A DNA stretch of 5,155 nt. Origin: Lachnospiraceae bacterium UBA3645 (GTDB taxonomy: Bacteria; Bacillota; Clostridia; Lachnospirales; Lachnospiraceae). Below are positions 5,083 through 5,155 of this stretch, in pieces. Numbering within the stretch: the stretch's first letter is position 1; each line of letters begins with the position of its first letter. The translations under genes and the position numbers were made by a program. The notes under the pieces are model-generated. The model was not told the origin of the DNA. It saw nothing but the letters and a program-made list of their open reading frames with translations, and did not search any database. The DNA lies in the NCBI GenBank assembly GCA_002373555.1, contig DFKM01000112.1, positions 1 to 5,155 on the forward strand, given 5' to 3'.

Positions 5083-5155
5083 ACAGAGGGGAGCTTGTGA
5101 AAGCAGGCTGAGAGGGTGCTGTCAGTGCACCGACCCGGAACCTGATTTGGATAAT
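5083..5155 (+). promoter_or_regulatory. TPP riboswitch (THI element), truncated by the window end
   Basis: The conserved thiamine pyrophosphate aptamer core is visible in order. It has a GGGGAGC start (5088-5094), the pyrimidine-sensing GGCTGAGAGG (5106-5115), and a variable hairpin with GGTGC at 5115-5119 pairing with GCACC at 5127-5131. Then come ACCC (5133-5136) and GAACCTGAT (5138-5146), ending in GGATAAT (5149-5155). The 3' part, normally GCCAGCG and the closing P1 strand, lies beyond the window, as does the expression platform. When TPP binds, such elements usually reduce expression of the downstream gene, so a thiamine biosynthesis or uptake gene is expected next. The aptamer identity is clear; the controlled gene is inferred. 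Confidence 0.93.

Overview
The window looks like a chromosomal segment of a moderately GC-rich member of the Bacillota, most likely a clostridial lineage such as Lachnospiraceae. The grounds are a RecU-type Holliday junction resolvase, the split HisZ plus short-form HisG ATP phosphoribosyltransferase, strong GGAGG ribosome binding sites, textbook sigma-A promoters and a TPP riboswitch. The family assignment is inference. All genes are on the plus strand, and no RNA gene other than the riboswitch was found.

Layout: (1) 1-90 is the tail of an unidentified gene. (2) 115-1188 is an S4-domain RluA-family pseudouridine synthase. (3) 1189-1385 is intergenic. It holds a 73-bp hairpin repeat (copy A) and a short motif resembling a widespread interspersed bacterial repeat. 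(4) 1386-1919 is recU. (5) A strong promoter at 1923-1950 drives hisZ (2013-3224) and hisG (3251-3880). (6) 3881-4080 is a 200-bp gap with a half copy (B) and a full copy (C) of the same hairpin repeat. (7) 4081-5034 is hisIE with an unusual N-terminal extension. (8) A consensus promoter at 5045-5073 leads into a TPP riboswitch cut off by the window end, so a thiamine synthesis or transport gene should follow.

HisZ/HisG makes phosphoribosyl-ATP, and the HisE and HisI domains convert it to ProFAR. The cluster therefore covers the first three committed steps of histidine biosynthesis. hisD, hisB, hisC, hisH, hisA and hisF are not here.

The two most notable observations are as follows. First, a hairpin repeat family has an identical 25-nt apical segment and 24-bp stems that differ between copies at nine positions while staying paired at all nine. 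Second, the N-terminal region of HisIE (about 100 residues) resembles half of a HisA/HisF (beta-alpha)8 barrel.
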